64,000 nucleotides of DNA from Fibrobacterota bacterium (GCA_003165595.1 PLWQ01000010.1:50226-114225), one strand, 5' to 3'; positions 8,573-17,437 are shown, numbered from the stretch's first letter. Numbers and translations are program-made. The notes: generated by a model not told the origin, from the letters alone.

Positions 8573-9271
8573 CTACAGGCCGTTCAAACTCTGTAGGGTC
8601 TCGATGAGTGCATTCCCCAGCGCGCTGCGAATCAGCTTCCCGGAATTTCGGCCCGAATTGAAAACGGCGCGGGATCTTTCACTGTCAATGTCAAAACTGC
8701 GCACGACCTGCGACGTGCGTGCATCGACCAACCCCACTCTCAATTGCACGGAAGCCGCAATGGTTTGATAGAAGAAATGCGGCGTTTCTTTTAGAGAAAA
8801 GCCCAGAATGGAAACACGGATGAGATATGTTGCGGAATTGCGATCCAGGGCGGCGGCCCCTTTCTTTTCGAGAAACGTTTGCAGCGACTGCTCGACTGCC
8901 GCCGCGGGCAGCGGATGGCAAATTATCGCCCTCGGATGACCCAGCCGGGTGTGCACATAGCCCACCAGCCCGGAATCGGCCCGGCCGCGAACGGTGTCGC
9001 TTACCACGTCGACAAAGAACTTCGCGCCGGCCTTCACATCAGGAAAACTGTCGTAATTTGCTATGGTGGGATCAACGGTCTGTTGATCCGCCTGGGCGGG
9101 AAGCCACGCGGAGGCGACAGCGAAAAGAATGAATCCCACAGCGACCGCATGCCTCGGAGCTTGCTCCGGGGCTAGCGAGCGACTATAAGTATGTCTTTTT
9201 TCCAGAGGGATGGAAGATACCTCGCAGCTTGCTGCGAGGTTCTTCAATGCGAAATTTCCCCGTGTGTTCAT
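8573..9271 (-). CDS. Secreted protein of unknown function
   Basis: About 232 residues. The mature part (after a signal-like segment AVGFILFAVASAWLPAQA) is mixed alpha/beta, with strands such as ATYLIRVSILGFSL and SVQLRVGLVDARTSQVV, and resembles the general fold of YajG/CsgG-like envelope proteins. That is a weak, pattern-level similarity. The start is doubtful: the ATG at 9271 has an AGGGAG site, but the first 50 codons run through two palindromic repeats (9152-9239), so the repeat pair may have been inserted into the beginning of the gene, or translation may start nearer the signal segment. It lies upstream of pal in the same direction, 92 bp away. Confidence 0.6.
   Translation of the reverse strand: MNTRGNFALKNLAASCEVSSIPLEKRHTYSRSLAPEQAPRHAVAVGFILFAVASAWLPAQADQQTVDPTIANYDSFPDVKAGAKFFVDVVSDTVRGRADSGLVGYVHTRLGHPRAIICHPLPAAAVEQSLQTFLEKKGAAALDRNSATYLIRVSILGFSLKETPHFFYQTIAASVQLRVGLVDARTSQVVRSFDIDSERSRAVFNSGRNSGKLIRSALGNALIETLQSLNGL
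9152..9239 (+). repeat. Pair of REP-like palindromes
   Basis: Two 20-bp palindromes in the same orientation: one at 9152-9171 (arms CCTCGGAGC and GCTCCGGGG around TT) and one at 9220-9239 (arms CCTCGCAGC and GCTGCGAGG around TT), the second followed by TTCTTCA. This matches the look of REP units spread by REP-associated tyrosine (RAYT) transposases. No RAYT gene is in the window. They fall within the 5' part of the secreted-protein gene. Confidence 0.7.
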
Positions 9272-9582
9272 CGGCTCACTCCCTTCGGCTGTGCTCGGCC
9301 AGGTGTTTGGTCCGGGGCACGATAAGCACGCTCTTAAAACAATGCAACAAATATGCCAGACGTCTCCGGCTACTGGTTCGTATTTGGTACGATGCACCGA
9401 TTTGGTGAATGCGGAAAAAGGACAAAATTCCCCTACGAGGCGGTATGCTGGGACTTTTGTCCCAGGATGGCAAGAGATTGAGGCTTCCTGCGGATCGGGG
9501 CGCCTCAATCTTCACTCAAATCGCATCGCGAGGAACTCTATTGTCTCTTTAACTTCGTGGAAACGAGCAAAGTTCACGTCGG

Positions 9583-9912
9583 CTAGTTTGGTTTGGTCTT
9601 CATCGTCATTCCCGTCACCTTTGTCGCCAATTTCTGCCCGTTCTTCATCGCATACCAAACGTTGACCTTCATGTCGGGCTTGAGATCATCGGCGCTCATC
9701 TTCATCTTGCCCATCAGGAATTTTGTATTCGGGGTGATCTTGATGGTGTCCTCCACCTTGTCCTTAACGATTAAAGAACTGTCCATCATACTATAGAACT
9801 CCACAGTGCCGTGCAATTCATGCGTTGCGCCGGATTTACTTCCAGCCCAACTTGCCGTTGAAATCATTGCAAGGCAAACAGCTGCCGCGATCAGAATTTT
9901 GGTCGACTTCAT
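9583..9912 (-). CDS. Small periplasmic DUF5666-like protein
   Basis: A 109-residue exported protein. The ATG at 9912 has AGGAGG 6 nt upstream and gives a clean signal peptide (residues 1-23, cleavage after ASWA). The mature part is a small beta-rich domain (HGTVEFYSMMDSSLIVKD, ITPNTKFLMG, DMKVNVWYAM, ATKVTGM) of the type found in DUF5666/OB-fold-like secreted proteins. Function unknown. The 310-bp stretch between it and the REP pair holds no gene I can support. Confidence 0.75.
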   Translation of the reverse strand: MKSTKILIAAAVCLAMISTASWAGSKSGATHELHGTVEFYSMMDSSLIVKDKVEDTIKITPNTKFLMGKMKMSADDLKPDMKVNVWYAMKNGQKLATKVTGMTMKTKPN

Positions 9913-9944
9913 ACAAGACCTCCTTGGGTGGATAAATTGGGATT

Positions 9945-10132
9945 TCAAAACCCAGAGTTTCTACGCGCCCAAGATAGCCCGCAAATTCTGTTCCAAGATT
10001 TATGGGAAGAGGTTGGTTGAGAAGAGCAATATAATAACGCAGCGCGACGCCGCCCGTACCGTTCGCGGGCAACGGCCGAACACCGAGTACTGCGCTATCG
10101 ACCTGTTGGGCTACATCAACCCTTGTGTCAAG
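9945..10132 (-). pseudogene. Possible gene remnant upstream of the DUF5666-like gene
   Basis: Reading the minus strand from about 10132, an open frame of about 60 codons has a protein-like composition (for example TGGVALRYYIALLNQPLP and EFAGYLGRVETLGFEIP) but lacks a good start or ribosome site and runs into the next gene's promoter region. It could be the tail of a decayed gene or a chance ORF. The gap 9913-10168 otherwise shows nothing. Confidence 0.25.
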
Positions 10133-10168
10133 AGAGGCGCGTTGTTCCCGCCCACGTCTTCAGCCTAT

Positions 10169-11455
10169 TTAGCGATTCTGTTTATTCTCTGCTGACGCGG
10201 CGGCGTCTTTCGTTTTTTCAATCCCGCGCGTATGGAAATAGGCGAATACGCCGAACGCACGGGCCGCTTCGCCTTGCGCATGAACCGTGCCCACTTCTCC
10301 AACGCCATAACCGTCCTCTCCGCCAACAGGATTCCACCCGTTGCGGATGCCGTCATCGCTTGTTCGATGGAGTACCACCACCGCTTTTCCATGGTTGTTG
10401 GTCCAGACGTGTTCCAGCATTGCCTGGACCTTGGGCAGAATATCCTGCAGTTTGTCCGGCGCGATTTCATACGCATCAAGCAGAAAGTTCACGAAAGCCC
10501 CGCCGCCGTCCATCCGAAGCTGGTAATAGTCCTTGGGCGCAACCCAGCCGGTCTTGGGGTCCATAATGCGTCGGGCGGTGGCCACAGCGATGGTCCGGTA
10601 TTTTTCGTTGTGTGTTGCCTTGTACAGGGCAGCCAGGACCGAACAGTATCCGGTTCCGTCCCAGGGGAGTTGTTTGCTGAATGCCGCCGAAGTGCCGGAG
10701 CCCTCCCACCTGCCATTGCCACGGTAGAATGTCTTTTCGATGCCGGGTATATGGCCATCACCGTTCCATATTTTAAGAGCATCGTCGAGGAACCGCCGGT
10801 TGTTGGTAGCTTCATACAATTTGCAGGCCACGGTTACCATTTGGTTCATGTTGGAGTTGGTATAGATGTGCTCGTTTACGCCGGATTGCGGGGGCCAGTT
10901 GTACCAACTCCAGAACCCTTCGTGCGATGAGAGCCGGCCCTGCGTTTTGGCTTCGTCGTACCGGTAAATCGCATCGGCAACGAGATCCTGGCGCGTTTTC
11001 CCGGTTACGTTCCACCACTTGAGCTCGGCGAGGCAAACCCAGGCGCGATCGTCGACCCATCTGCCTTCACACATCTTTTTGAGATCGTGATCGACCAGGT
11101 GAAACCGCAGCAGAGCGGAGTCGCCGGTTGCGGCAAACAGGTAGGCGTCCCCAATCGCGCCGTAGGCTCCTTCCCAGCATGGCGTATATACGCGATGAAA
11201 CTGCGCAGTCACGGCCAACGCTCGCTGGAGCCAGAGGTCGTTGGTTTTGAACGTATCGATCGGCTCTGCCGGCGCAGGAAGGGCAGCCTCTACCTGACGC
11301 ACAGGCTCAGGAGACGATGTCACTATCTTCACGGTAATAATGCCTCCCGCGATTATGGCGACCGCGATCGCAGCCTCAATCTTCCATAAAGACTTTGTCT
11401 TCGCCGGTGCGGTTTTAGACGGAGTCTTCGATTGCTGTTTCCTTTTCTTGGCCAT
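10169..11455 (-). CDS. Membrane-anchored GH76-like (alpha/alpha-toroid) glycoside hydrolase
   Basis: A 428-residue protein with a Lys-rich cytoplasmic start, one membrane anchor (about 28-47) and an extracytoplasmic alpha-helical toroid domain. The motif RWVDDRAWVCLAELKWW (about 130-147) resembles the catalytic Asp-Asp helix of GH76 endo-alpha-1,6-mannanases (YxDDxAWWALA). Later repeats such as YEATNNRRFLDDALKIW and YKATHNEKYRTIAVATA fit the successive inner helices of that toroid. AGGAG lies 6 nt before the ATG. The C-terminus is charged. Other six-hairpin glycosidases are possible; substrate is unknown. It stands alone, about 100 bp downstream of the ABC operon. Confidence 0.6.
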   Translation of the reverse strand: MAKKRKQQSKTPSKTAPAKTKSLWKIEAAIAVAIIAGGIITVKIVTSSPEPVRQVEAALPAPAEPIDTFKTNDLWLQRALAVTAQFHRVYTPCWEGAYGAIGDAYLFAATGDSALLRFHLVDHDLKKMCEGRWVDDRAWVCLAELKWWNVTGKTRQDLVADAIYRYDEAKTQGRLSSHEGFWSWYNWPPQSGVNEHIYTNSNMNQMVTVACKLYEATNNRRFLDDALKIWNGDGHIPGIEKTFYRGNGRWEGSGTSAAFSKQLPWDGTGYCSVLAALYKATHNEKYRTIAVATARRIMDPKTGWVAPKDYYQLRMDGGGAFVNFLLDAYEIAPDKLQDILPKVQAMLEHVWTNNHGKAVVVLHRTSDDGIRNGWNPVGGEDGYGVGEVGTVHAQGEAARAFGVFAYFHTRGIEKTKDAAASAENKQNR

Positions 11456-11553
11456 TTGTTTCTCCTGTTATTTGGTTGGAATATGATCTCAATCGATAAG
11501 AATTCGTTTACGATCTTATGTCCCCGGCTATTTGTTTTTTCGCGCCGCCGTTC

Positions 11554-12729
11554 CTAGAAACTCCATTTTCCCCGGATCACGGCAACGGTGCCGTATCCGC
11601 CGAACGCAGTGTTCCTTTCACCGAAGAATCCCTGGCACACGAGGTCGAGATCGATATTGTCGGTGATGGAAAAGGTGACACTGGGCCCGGCCACGCCGGA
11701 TCCGTCGATCGGATTTGCCATTGCGAACGCGTCGAGGTGCACAAGCGGCGTAATCTGGTCGGCGCATTCGCCGAACAGCGTGAGGGCGGCGGGCGAAAGA
11801 TGCTTGGCCAGCGGGCCGTCCATGGGAATTGCCGCATAGGTATCGCGCTTCTTTGAACTGCCTGCGCTATTGTAAAGCGCGCTTCCCTGCGCGTACACGT
11901 TGTGGGGAAACGTGTAGTCGCCGGACACGCTCGCCGCGACCGATTCGCGGCGGCCGGCCTTGTCAAGCACCGGACGAAAATAGGTGAGCTCGCCGCGGAA
12001 CGCGCCGCCGCCGATCTGGCCCGACCATCCGAGTCCGGCGCACCCGTCGCTTTTGACAACACCTGCCAGGACCTGCATGTCGTAGTTCCACACGTTCCAC
12101 CGCGCCAATGCCGCGCCGCCCATTGCGGCGAGCGAATCGCCTGCCTCGTACACTGCCGAAACCTGCGACGTGGCGGCCGGGTACCAGGTGACGCTCGCGC
12201 CGTCGGTGCCCTGCTTTTCCTCGTAGTCGAAATCCAGGTACGACGAGGGGTTGAATACGTCGTTGGGATTCCACACCAGGTTCATGCCCCAGTTGACGCG
12301 GGCGCGGCCCGCGCGCGCCTGGAACCTGTCGGACGCGTATTGCGCGTACAAACGGTCCAGCTCGCTTGTCAACCGATAGGAGGGGCCGCTCGAAAACGTC
12401 CGGTTGAGGCCGAAGAATCCCGGCGTCACCGCGGTGAGCTGGGCCGGGCCGGCCCCGCCGGCGGCGGTATCGCCGTAGAGCAGAAGGTTGCGCATGCCGG
12501 CGGTGATGGAGAACGGTCCGTTGGGCAGCACGGTCACGTCGAACCGGTTGTGCAGCAGCCCGAACACCGCCCACGGGTCGTGCAGGCCCTGGCCCACGGT
12601 GATCTGGAGGACTTTCACATATCCTTTTGCGGTCACGAAATCGGACAGGCGAGAAGAATCGGGCGCCGCGGCGTGCCCAACGGCCCACGCGACAAGAAGC
12701 GTCTGCAGGCCGCGGCGCAGCGCGGTCAT
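11554..12729 (-). CDS. Outer-membrane beta-barrel protein of the Lol-like ABC operon
   Basis: A 391-residue exported protein: short signal (LLVAWAVGHAAA) followed by alternating aromatic beta-strands, ending in GTVAVIRGKWSF, a typical outer-membrane barrel C-terminus (final Phe). It contains WGMNLVWNPNDVFNPSSY, a pattern I associate with porin-like proteins found next to LolA/ABC exporters. Its ATG overlaps the stop of the ATPase gene by 4 nt (ATGA), so it is translationally coupled. The location makes it the probable outer-membrane component of the export system. Exact family not recognised. Confidence 0.75.
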   Translation of the reverse strand: MTALRRGLQTLLVAWAVGHAAAPDSSRLSDFVTAKGYVKVLQITVGQGLHDPWAVFGLLHNRFDVTVLPNGPFSITAGMRNLLLYGDTAAGGAGPAQLTAVTPGFFGLNRTFSSGPSYRLTSELDRLYAQYASDRFQARAGRARVNWGMNLVWNPNDVFNPSSYLDFDYEEKQGTDGASVTWYPAATSQVSAVYEAGDSLAAMGGAALARWNVWNYDMQVLAGVVKSDGCAGLGWSGQIGGGAFRGELTYFRPVLDKAGRRESVAASVSGDYTFPHNVYAQGSALYNSAGSSKKRDTYAAIPMDGPLAKHLSPAALTLFGECADQITPLVHLDAFAMANPIDGSGVAGPSVTFSITDNIDLDLVCQGFFGERNTAFGGYGTVAVIRGKWSF

Positions 12730-13409
12730 ACCGTCTGGTCCTTGAGCACTTTTCCGTCTTCCAGGGTTATAATGCGCCTCGCCTTGTGCATCACGCGCGC
12801 GTCGTGCGTGGAGAAGATAAAGGTGACGTTTTCGTCTTTGTTAAGTTTGCCCATGATGTCGAGCAGGTTCTCCGCCGACTTTGAATCGAGGTTGGCCGTG
12901 GGCTCGTCGGCGAGCACGAAGCGCGGCCTCGACGCGAGCGCCCGCGCCACGGCCACGCGCTGCTGCTGGCCGCCGGACAACTGGCCCGGCCTGCTTGCCG
13001 CCCGGTCCGGTATACCAACCTGCGCAAGAAGCTCCTGCGCGCGTGCCGAGCGCTGCGCCCTGGGCTTACCCTGGAGCTGCATAATGAACTCGATATTCTC
13101 CTGGGCGGAAAGGACCGGAATAAGATTGTACGACTGGAACACAAACCCGATGTTGTGCAGCCGGAAGCGCGTGAGGTCCCGGGACGACAACGTTCCCATG
13201 TTTGTTCCCGCGATGTCGATGGCGCCGCCGCTGGGAACGTCCAGGCCGCCCAGAATGTTGAGCAGGGTGGTCTTTCCCGAGCCGGACGGCCCCACGATCG
13301 CGGTGAACTCGCCCTCCTCAAATGTCAAGTCTATCCCGTTGAGGGCATACACCGGGACCGATGTTTCGTCGTATACCTTGGTAAGATTCTTGATAGTGAT
13401 GATGCTCAT
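12726..13409 (-). CDS. LolD/MacB-type ABC transporter ATP-binding protein
   Basis: A 227-residue ABC ATPase with Walker A GPSGSGKTTLL (about 38-48), Q-loop FVFQSYNL, signature LSGGQQQRVAVARAL, Walker B FVLADEPTANLDS and an H-loop FIFSTHD. The pattern belongs to the MacB/LolD/FtsE group, which powers mechanotransmission exporters rather than importers. GGAG lies 7 nt before the ATG. It follows two FtsX-type permease genes and is coupled to the barrel gene by an overlapping stop/start, so it energises that system. Confidence 0.93.
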   Translation of the reverse strand: MSIITIKNLTKVYDETSVPVYALNGIDLTFEEGEFTAIVGPSGSGKTTLLNILGGLDVPSGGAIDIAGTNMGTLSSRDLTRFRLHNIGFVFQSYNLIPVLSAQENIEFIMQLQGKPRAQRSARAQELLAQVGIPDRAASRPGQLSGGQQQRVAVARALASRPRFVLADEPTANLDSKSAENLLDIMGKLNKDENVTFIFSTHDARVMHKARRIITLEDGKVLKDQTV

Positions 13410-13550
13410 GAGCGTTCTCCGGTACTAATTGAAGATTCCAGATTCCAGATTCCAAATTGCATAGTCTGAGGTCTAAAGGTCTTAAGGTCGAAAGTCCAAG
13501 TTTCTTCTCTGTGATCTCTGAGTCTCTGTGGTGAATCTTTTCTTCTTCCT
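13410..13550 (-). repeat. Intergenic repeats inside the ABC operon (gap 1)
   Basis: This 141-bp gap contains tandem ATTCCAG-type units (13433-13455), a GTCTAAAGGTCTTAAGGTC stretch (13471-13489) and, on the minus strand, a segment of the form AAGATTCACCACAGAGAC that recurs at 35950-36110. It holds no gene. The GTCTAAAGGTC motif is shared with the other gap of the same operon (14769-14935). Confidence 0.7.
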
Positions 13551-14768
13551 CTAAATAGTCCTTATCGCCTTTGCCGGTTGCAGCCGCAGGGCGCGCAGCG
13601 CGGGATACACCGATGATGCGATGCCGGTGGCCATGATGAGAATGCTCAGCGCCACATAGAACGCAACGTCCATCTGGGGATATACCAGCGACCCGTATCC
13701 CAGGGCCGACAGACCCCGCGACACCGACGACAAGTCGATGCCTTTGTTCCCAAAGTAGGCGATGGCGGCCGCGGACGCGGCCATACCGGCTGCGCCGCCG
13801 GTGAGGCACAAGAGCACCGTTTCCACCATGATCATCGCGAAAATCCGCGTCTTGGTCATGCCGATAGCCATGAGCATGCCGAGCTCGCGCGTCCGTTCCA
13901 GTATCGCCATGAGCATTGTGTTGACAATGCCGAACGCCAGCGCAACCAGAATGATGACCAGAAACAGGAACATCATATAGGTCATGATGCTTTCCAGAAG
14001 CGCCAGCTCCGGGCTCGACTTTTCCCACGATTCCACTACGAGGCTCCCGAACATCGCCTGCAGCCGCGCCGCCGCGGCCGGGGCGGCGCGTGAATCGGCA
14101 GTGCGGACCGCTATCTCCTGCACCGCGTCCTTGCTTAGTCCCGTCAAGACCCGCAGATCGGCGGCAACGGAGAAAACGGCGGTCTCGTCAAAGGCGGAAT
14201 TATCTGTTTTGTAAATTCCAGCGATCTTGAAGGCGCCGCCGGTTATGGCGCCGTCCGCGGCTTGCATGGTGAGCACGATTTTCGACCCCAGGCGCACCCT
14301 GAGCTTCTGCGCCAGCTTCGCGCCGACCACGATATCGTTGCGGCCGCCGTCCGCAAGATAGCCGCCTTGCCCAACCCGGTCCGCAATCGAGGAAACGGCA
14401 CGCTCGTCCGCGGGGTCGATGCCGTACAGCACAACCCCCGTGCCCGTAGTTGCGCTGGCCGCCATGGCGTTAATCTTAATACGACTGGACCAATGCGAAA
14501 CTCCCGGCAGCGCGGACAGCCGCGCGATCACAGCCCGGGGCGCCGGAATGGTATCGAGGATCTCACCCTTTGCCAGAAACTCCGGCGAGTGAATCTGGAT
14601 ATCGGCCACCTCGGTGGATATTGCGCTGCGGATGCGCTGCAGGCTCATGCCATTTGTGAAGGCCATGGAAAACACGCCGCCAAAGAGCCCCAGGCAAATG
14701 GCGCACAGCACCACAAGGCTTCGCTGCGGCGAGCGCCAGATGTTGCGCCATGCAATGGAGAAGATCAT
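13551..14768 (-). CDS. FtsX/LolE-family ABC permease
   Basis: A 405-residue permease. The start at 14768 (MIFSIAWRNIWRSPQRSL) is chosen because it opens with the amphipathic entry helix typical of the family; a longer frame exists but runs into intergenic repeats. One membrane helix near the N-terminus, a large periplasmic domain (about 45-270), then three C-terminal helices with the conserved RTRELGMLMAIGMTK motif. This is the MacB/LolC/LolE topology. The paralogous permease lies just upstream, so the transporter is probably a heterodimer like LolCE. Confidence 0.9.
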   Translation of the reverse strand: MIFSIAWRNIWRSPQRSLVVLCAICLGLFGGVFSMAFTNGMSLQRIRSAISTEVADIQIHSPEFLAKGEILDTIPAPRAVIARLSALPGVSHWSSRIKINAMAASATTGTGVVLYGIDPADERAVSSIADRVGQGGYLADGGRNDIVVGAKLAQKLRVRLGSKIVLTMQAADGAITGGAFKIAGIYKTDNSAFDETAVFSVAADLRVLTGLSKDAVQEIAVRTADSRAAPAAAARLQAMFGSLVVESWEKSSPELALLESIMTYMMFLFLVIILVALAFGIVNTMLMAILERTRELGMLMAIGMTKTRIFAMIMVETVLLCLTGGAAGMAASAAAIAYFGNKGIDLSSVSRGLSALGYGSLVYPQMDVAFYVALSILIMATGIASSVYPALRALRLQPAKAIRTI

Positions 14769-14935
14769 GGAATCATTCCTTTTGTCCGGTCTAAACGTCC
14801 AAAGGTCTAAAGGTTCAAAGTCAAAAGTCAAAATTGCAGATCGCAAATTCAAGGTTGAAAAGGAAATCTACGATTCGCGACAAGACTTTCAGACATTCTG
14901 ACTTTTAGACCTTTTGACTCTTTTTCTCCACCTCT
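14769..14935 (-). repeat. Intergenic inverted repeats inside the ABC operon (gap 2)
   Basis: The 167-bp gap holds GTCTAAA/AAGGTC-type units on one side (14790-14830) and their inverted counterparts (GACTTTTAGACCTTTTGAC, 14900-14918) on the other, able to form an imperfect long hairpin between the two permease genes. No gene. Related to the repeat in gap 1. Confidence 0.65.
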
Positions 14936-16156
14936 TCACGACCGCAACGCGCTTGCCACCCTCAGCCGCCCTATCACCCACAGCGGAAACAGGGCGCATA
15001 CCAGGGTGGCGGCCAGGACAATTCCCGCATGCGCCGCATACATTGACGGATCGAACAGAAACGGCATTACGGGCTCAATGCCGAACTGCACCATCATTGT
15101 GGCGGCTTCGCCGGTAAGGCGTATGGGGTGCGAATGAAAGTACCAGACCACCGGCGTGGCGCCCAACATGCCGACGGCGATGCCTACCAGCGAAATCATC
15201 AAGGTTTCAAGCAGGACGGTGCCTGCGAGAAGCGCCTTGTCCATGCCAAGGGCGACAACGACGCCGAATTCCCTGCGGCGCTCCACTGTCATCATGGATA
15301 TTGTTCCGAAAATCCCGAATATGACGATGACATACAGGACTCCGAGCATGATGAGTCCGGCGGCATTGTCCGACTGTATCTCCTGCACAACTTCCAGCAG
15401 CATCTGGTCCCAGGTCATAACCTCGTACGCCGAGGGATCAAGGATCTTTCGCAAATCGCCTGCGATTGCGTGCGCGTGTTTGGGCCGGTCAACCACCAGC
15501 GCCAGCGACGTGACTCTTCCGGGCGCGGAATAGAAATCGCGGCATGCGCCAAGCGTCATGTACACCATCCGGTTGTTAAGGTCCGGAGACCCGAAATGAA
15601 CGATGCCGCGCACCGGAAACGCGCCGGCGGCGCTCATGCCGTGGAATCCCTGGCCGAGTAAAACAAGAGAATCTCCCACGGAAAGACCGAGGTCATGTGC
15701 CGCTCCTTCGGCGAGCAGCGCGCCGCGGTCGTCGCCGGTGAGCATTGTCCCGCGCCTGATGCGCGAGGCCACTGCCGTGAGACGGTTGTCCAGCGCAGGG
15801 TCGGTACCCACCACCAGAACTCCTTTCGTCCGGACGCCGGCCGAGGCGAGCGCGAACGATTCGAGACGAGGAATGGGACAGGACACGCCCTTGACATGCT
15901 CGACTTTACGGACAAGCGCGGTATCGGCGACAAAGCTGCGGTCGAGGCTCTTGTCGTCCCAATAGCCTTGTGCGTGGACCTGGATGTAGCCGGTGTAGAA
16001 TTCCACCACGTTGCTCACGATCTTGTCGTACGATCCGAGCTGCATCGACCGCATGATGAGCGCGAGGAACACCGCGGTAAAGATGGACGCGGCGGTGAGA
16101 AGGGTCCTCCGCTTGTTGCGCCAGATGTTTCGCCATGCAAGTGACAAGAGCTCCAT
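14936..16156 (-). CDS. FtsX/LolC-family ABC permease
   Basis: A 406-residue paralogue of the downstream permease. The start MELLSLAWRNIWRNKRRTLL at 16156 lies only 4 nt after the LolA-like gene. It has an N-terminal membrane helix, a periplasmic domain of about 230 residues and three C-terminal helices with RRREFGVVVALGMDK before the second helix. Same topology and same operon, so the two permeases probably pair. They could extract a lipid or lipoprotein from the inner membrane for the LolA-like carrier. Confidence 0.9.
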   Translation of the reverse strand: MELLSLAWRNIWRNKRRTLLTAASIFTAVFLALIMRSMQLGSYDKIVSNVVEFYTGYIQVHAQGYWDDKSLDRSFVADTALVRKVEHVKGVSCPIPRLESFALASAGVRTKGVLVVGTDPALDNRLTAVASRIRRGTMLTGDDRGALLAEGAAHDLGLSVGDSLVLLGQGFHGMSAAGAFPVRGIVHFGSPDLNNRMVYMTLGACRDFYSAPGRVTSLALVVDRPKHAHAIAGDLRKILDPSAYEVMTWDQMLLEVVQEIQSDNAAGLIMLGVLYVIVIFGIFGTISMMTVERRREFGVVVALGMDKALLAGTVLLETLMISLVGIAVGMLGATPVVWYFHSHPIRLTGEAATMMVQFGIEPVMPFLFDPSMYAAHAGIVLAATLVCALFPLWVIGRLRVASALRS

Positions 16157-16160
16157 ATGC

Positions 16161-16910
16161 CTACCGCGCGCGTTTGAGGTTCTGCAGGGAGAAGAAATCG
16201 TCGGCAATGGGCTTGTCGAACCAGATCGACGTGATGGCAAGCACGGTTTTGCATCCCGGCTTGGCCGCCGGCGTCATTTCCATGCGCGCGGGAATGGTCC
16301 TACCGCCCAAGGCACGGATATCGGAGAAGCGCTCGGTATTGACAAGCGCTCCGTCTTCGTCGTAGTATTCCGCTTTTACCTCGATGTCGCCCTGCACGGT
16401 GATCCACGCCACAACCTTGCCCCACACCACCGCGGCGTTGGCCAGCGGCGCAAGCGCCACGCGCCAGCATGCGCGTCCGTCAATTGTGTCACGGCCGGTG
16501 ACGGCGTGGGAATAATCCTTCACGGTGGACGATTCCTTGATCAGGTCGTCGTTGGTGAAATCGGAGCCCATCCACGATTGCGACATCATGGACGGCGGAA
16601 TCTTGATGACACGGTCTATTGCGGGAACCCAGTTCCACATTTCCACGCCGCGCTTGAGGAACGCCTGGCCCTGCTGCTTTGCGGGCGCGGTGATGAGGGT
16701 AAGGGAATACGTGCGGCCCTTATCCCATCCCTTCATGCTCACCGTTCTGCTCCAGTCGGGGCGGATTACCGTCATGGTCATATCGCTGTAGTTGGTTGAG
16801 CCGCGCATGTTGGCGTCGGCCCGACGCACAATCTCGTCCGCGTCGGGAAAATTCTGCGGTGCCGGCGCTACCGCGACGACCGCACAAACGATGAGCAGGA
16901 GCGCATGCAA
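16161..16910 (-). CDS. LolA-like outer-membrane lipoprotein-sorting protein
   Basis: A 249-residue periplasmic protein with a short signal peptide (cleavage near VAVAPAP). It matches the pattern of the 'outer membrane lipoprotein-sorting protein' family (PF17131-like, LolA fold): ADEIVRRADANMRG at the start, MTMTVIRPDWSRTVSMKGW, the central MWNWVPAIDRVIKIPPSMMSQSWMGSDFTNDDL, and C-terminal strands ending FFSLQNL. Such proteins ferry hydrophobic cargo between an FtsX-type ABC transporter and the outer membrane. It is the first gene of the operon LolA-like, permease, permease, ATPase, barrel. Confidence 0.88.
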   Translation of the reverse strand: MHALLLIVCAVVAVAPAPQNFPDADEIVRRADANMRGSTNYSDMTMTVIRPDWSRTVSMKGWDKGRTYSLTLITAPAKQQGQAFLKRGVEMWNWVPAIDRVIKIPPSMMSQSWMGSDFTNDDLIKESSTVKDYSHAVTGRDTIDGRACWRVALAPLANAAVVWGKVVAWITVQGDIEVKAEYYDEDGALVNTERFSDIRALGGRTIPARMEMTPAAKPGCKTVLAITSIWFDKPIADDFFSLQNLKRAR

Positions 16911-16990
16911 GGCTTCTCACGGTATCATCTCCTGTGCAAATTTTGTCCCGGCCACCTTAGAAAATGGAACATGGGGTGTTGAAAATCGGG

Positions 16991-17437
16991 CTATCGCGGA
17001 TTCTTGAAATATGCCGTTAGCAGGGCGATTGCCCACACTATGGCGGAAACGGGCACAACGACCGCCGAATAGCGCAACCAATACTTCACTGTCAATCGCG
17101 CTCCGTCGGTGGAACGCTCTTCCAGGAATCTAATATCTGAATACCGCGCGGCCAAGAGGCTCACGACACACATCCAATATAGAACGTGCAGGAAAAGAGT
17201 GGATTTGAAGTACGCCGACCCGATGACGATGGCCAGGATTACCAGCAAGACGTTGCCGACAAGAAACCAATAGAGCCGAATCAGCGCACCGGGTATCGAA
17301 ATGTTCTGGATGACAATCTGATCGTCCTCAGGGGCGTCCGGACACGGCAATTCGCTACTTTCCCCTCTTTCCAGCGGCGGATTATTTTTCGTTGTGAGCA
17401 TGCCGGCGTCGACTTCCATGGTAATTATTGCATGCAA
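16991..17437 (-). CDS. Small membrane protein of unknown function
   Basis: 148 residues with three predicted membrane helices: YWFLVGNVLLVILAIVIGS, LFLHVLYWMCVVSLLAA and SAVVVPVSAIVWAIALLTAYF. A soluble, acidic N-terminus of about 45 residues precedes them. No ribosome site is convincing at either candidate start (17437 or 17401). Its base composition is less GC-rich than the operon downstream. I recognise no family. It lies 80 bp upstream of the LolA-like gene, probably as a separate unit. Confidence 0.55.
   Translation of the reverse strand: MHAIITMEVDAGMLTTKNNPPLERGESSELPCPDAPEDDQIVIQNISIPGALIRLYWFLVGNVLLVILAIVIGSAYFKSTLFLHVLYWMCVVSLLAARYSDIRFLEERSTDGARLTVKYWLRYSAVVVPVSAIVWAIALLTAYFKNPR

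Noticed and set aside
11902..13428. 508-codon plus-strand ORF opposite the barrel and ATPase genes
   Set aside because: Antisense shadow of two genes whose motifs (Walker A, signature, barrel end) are clear on the other strand; high GC keeps the opposite frame open.
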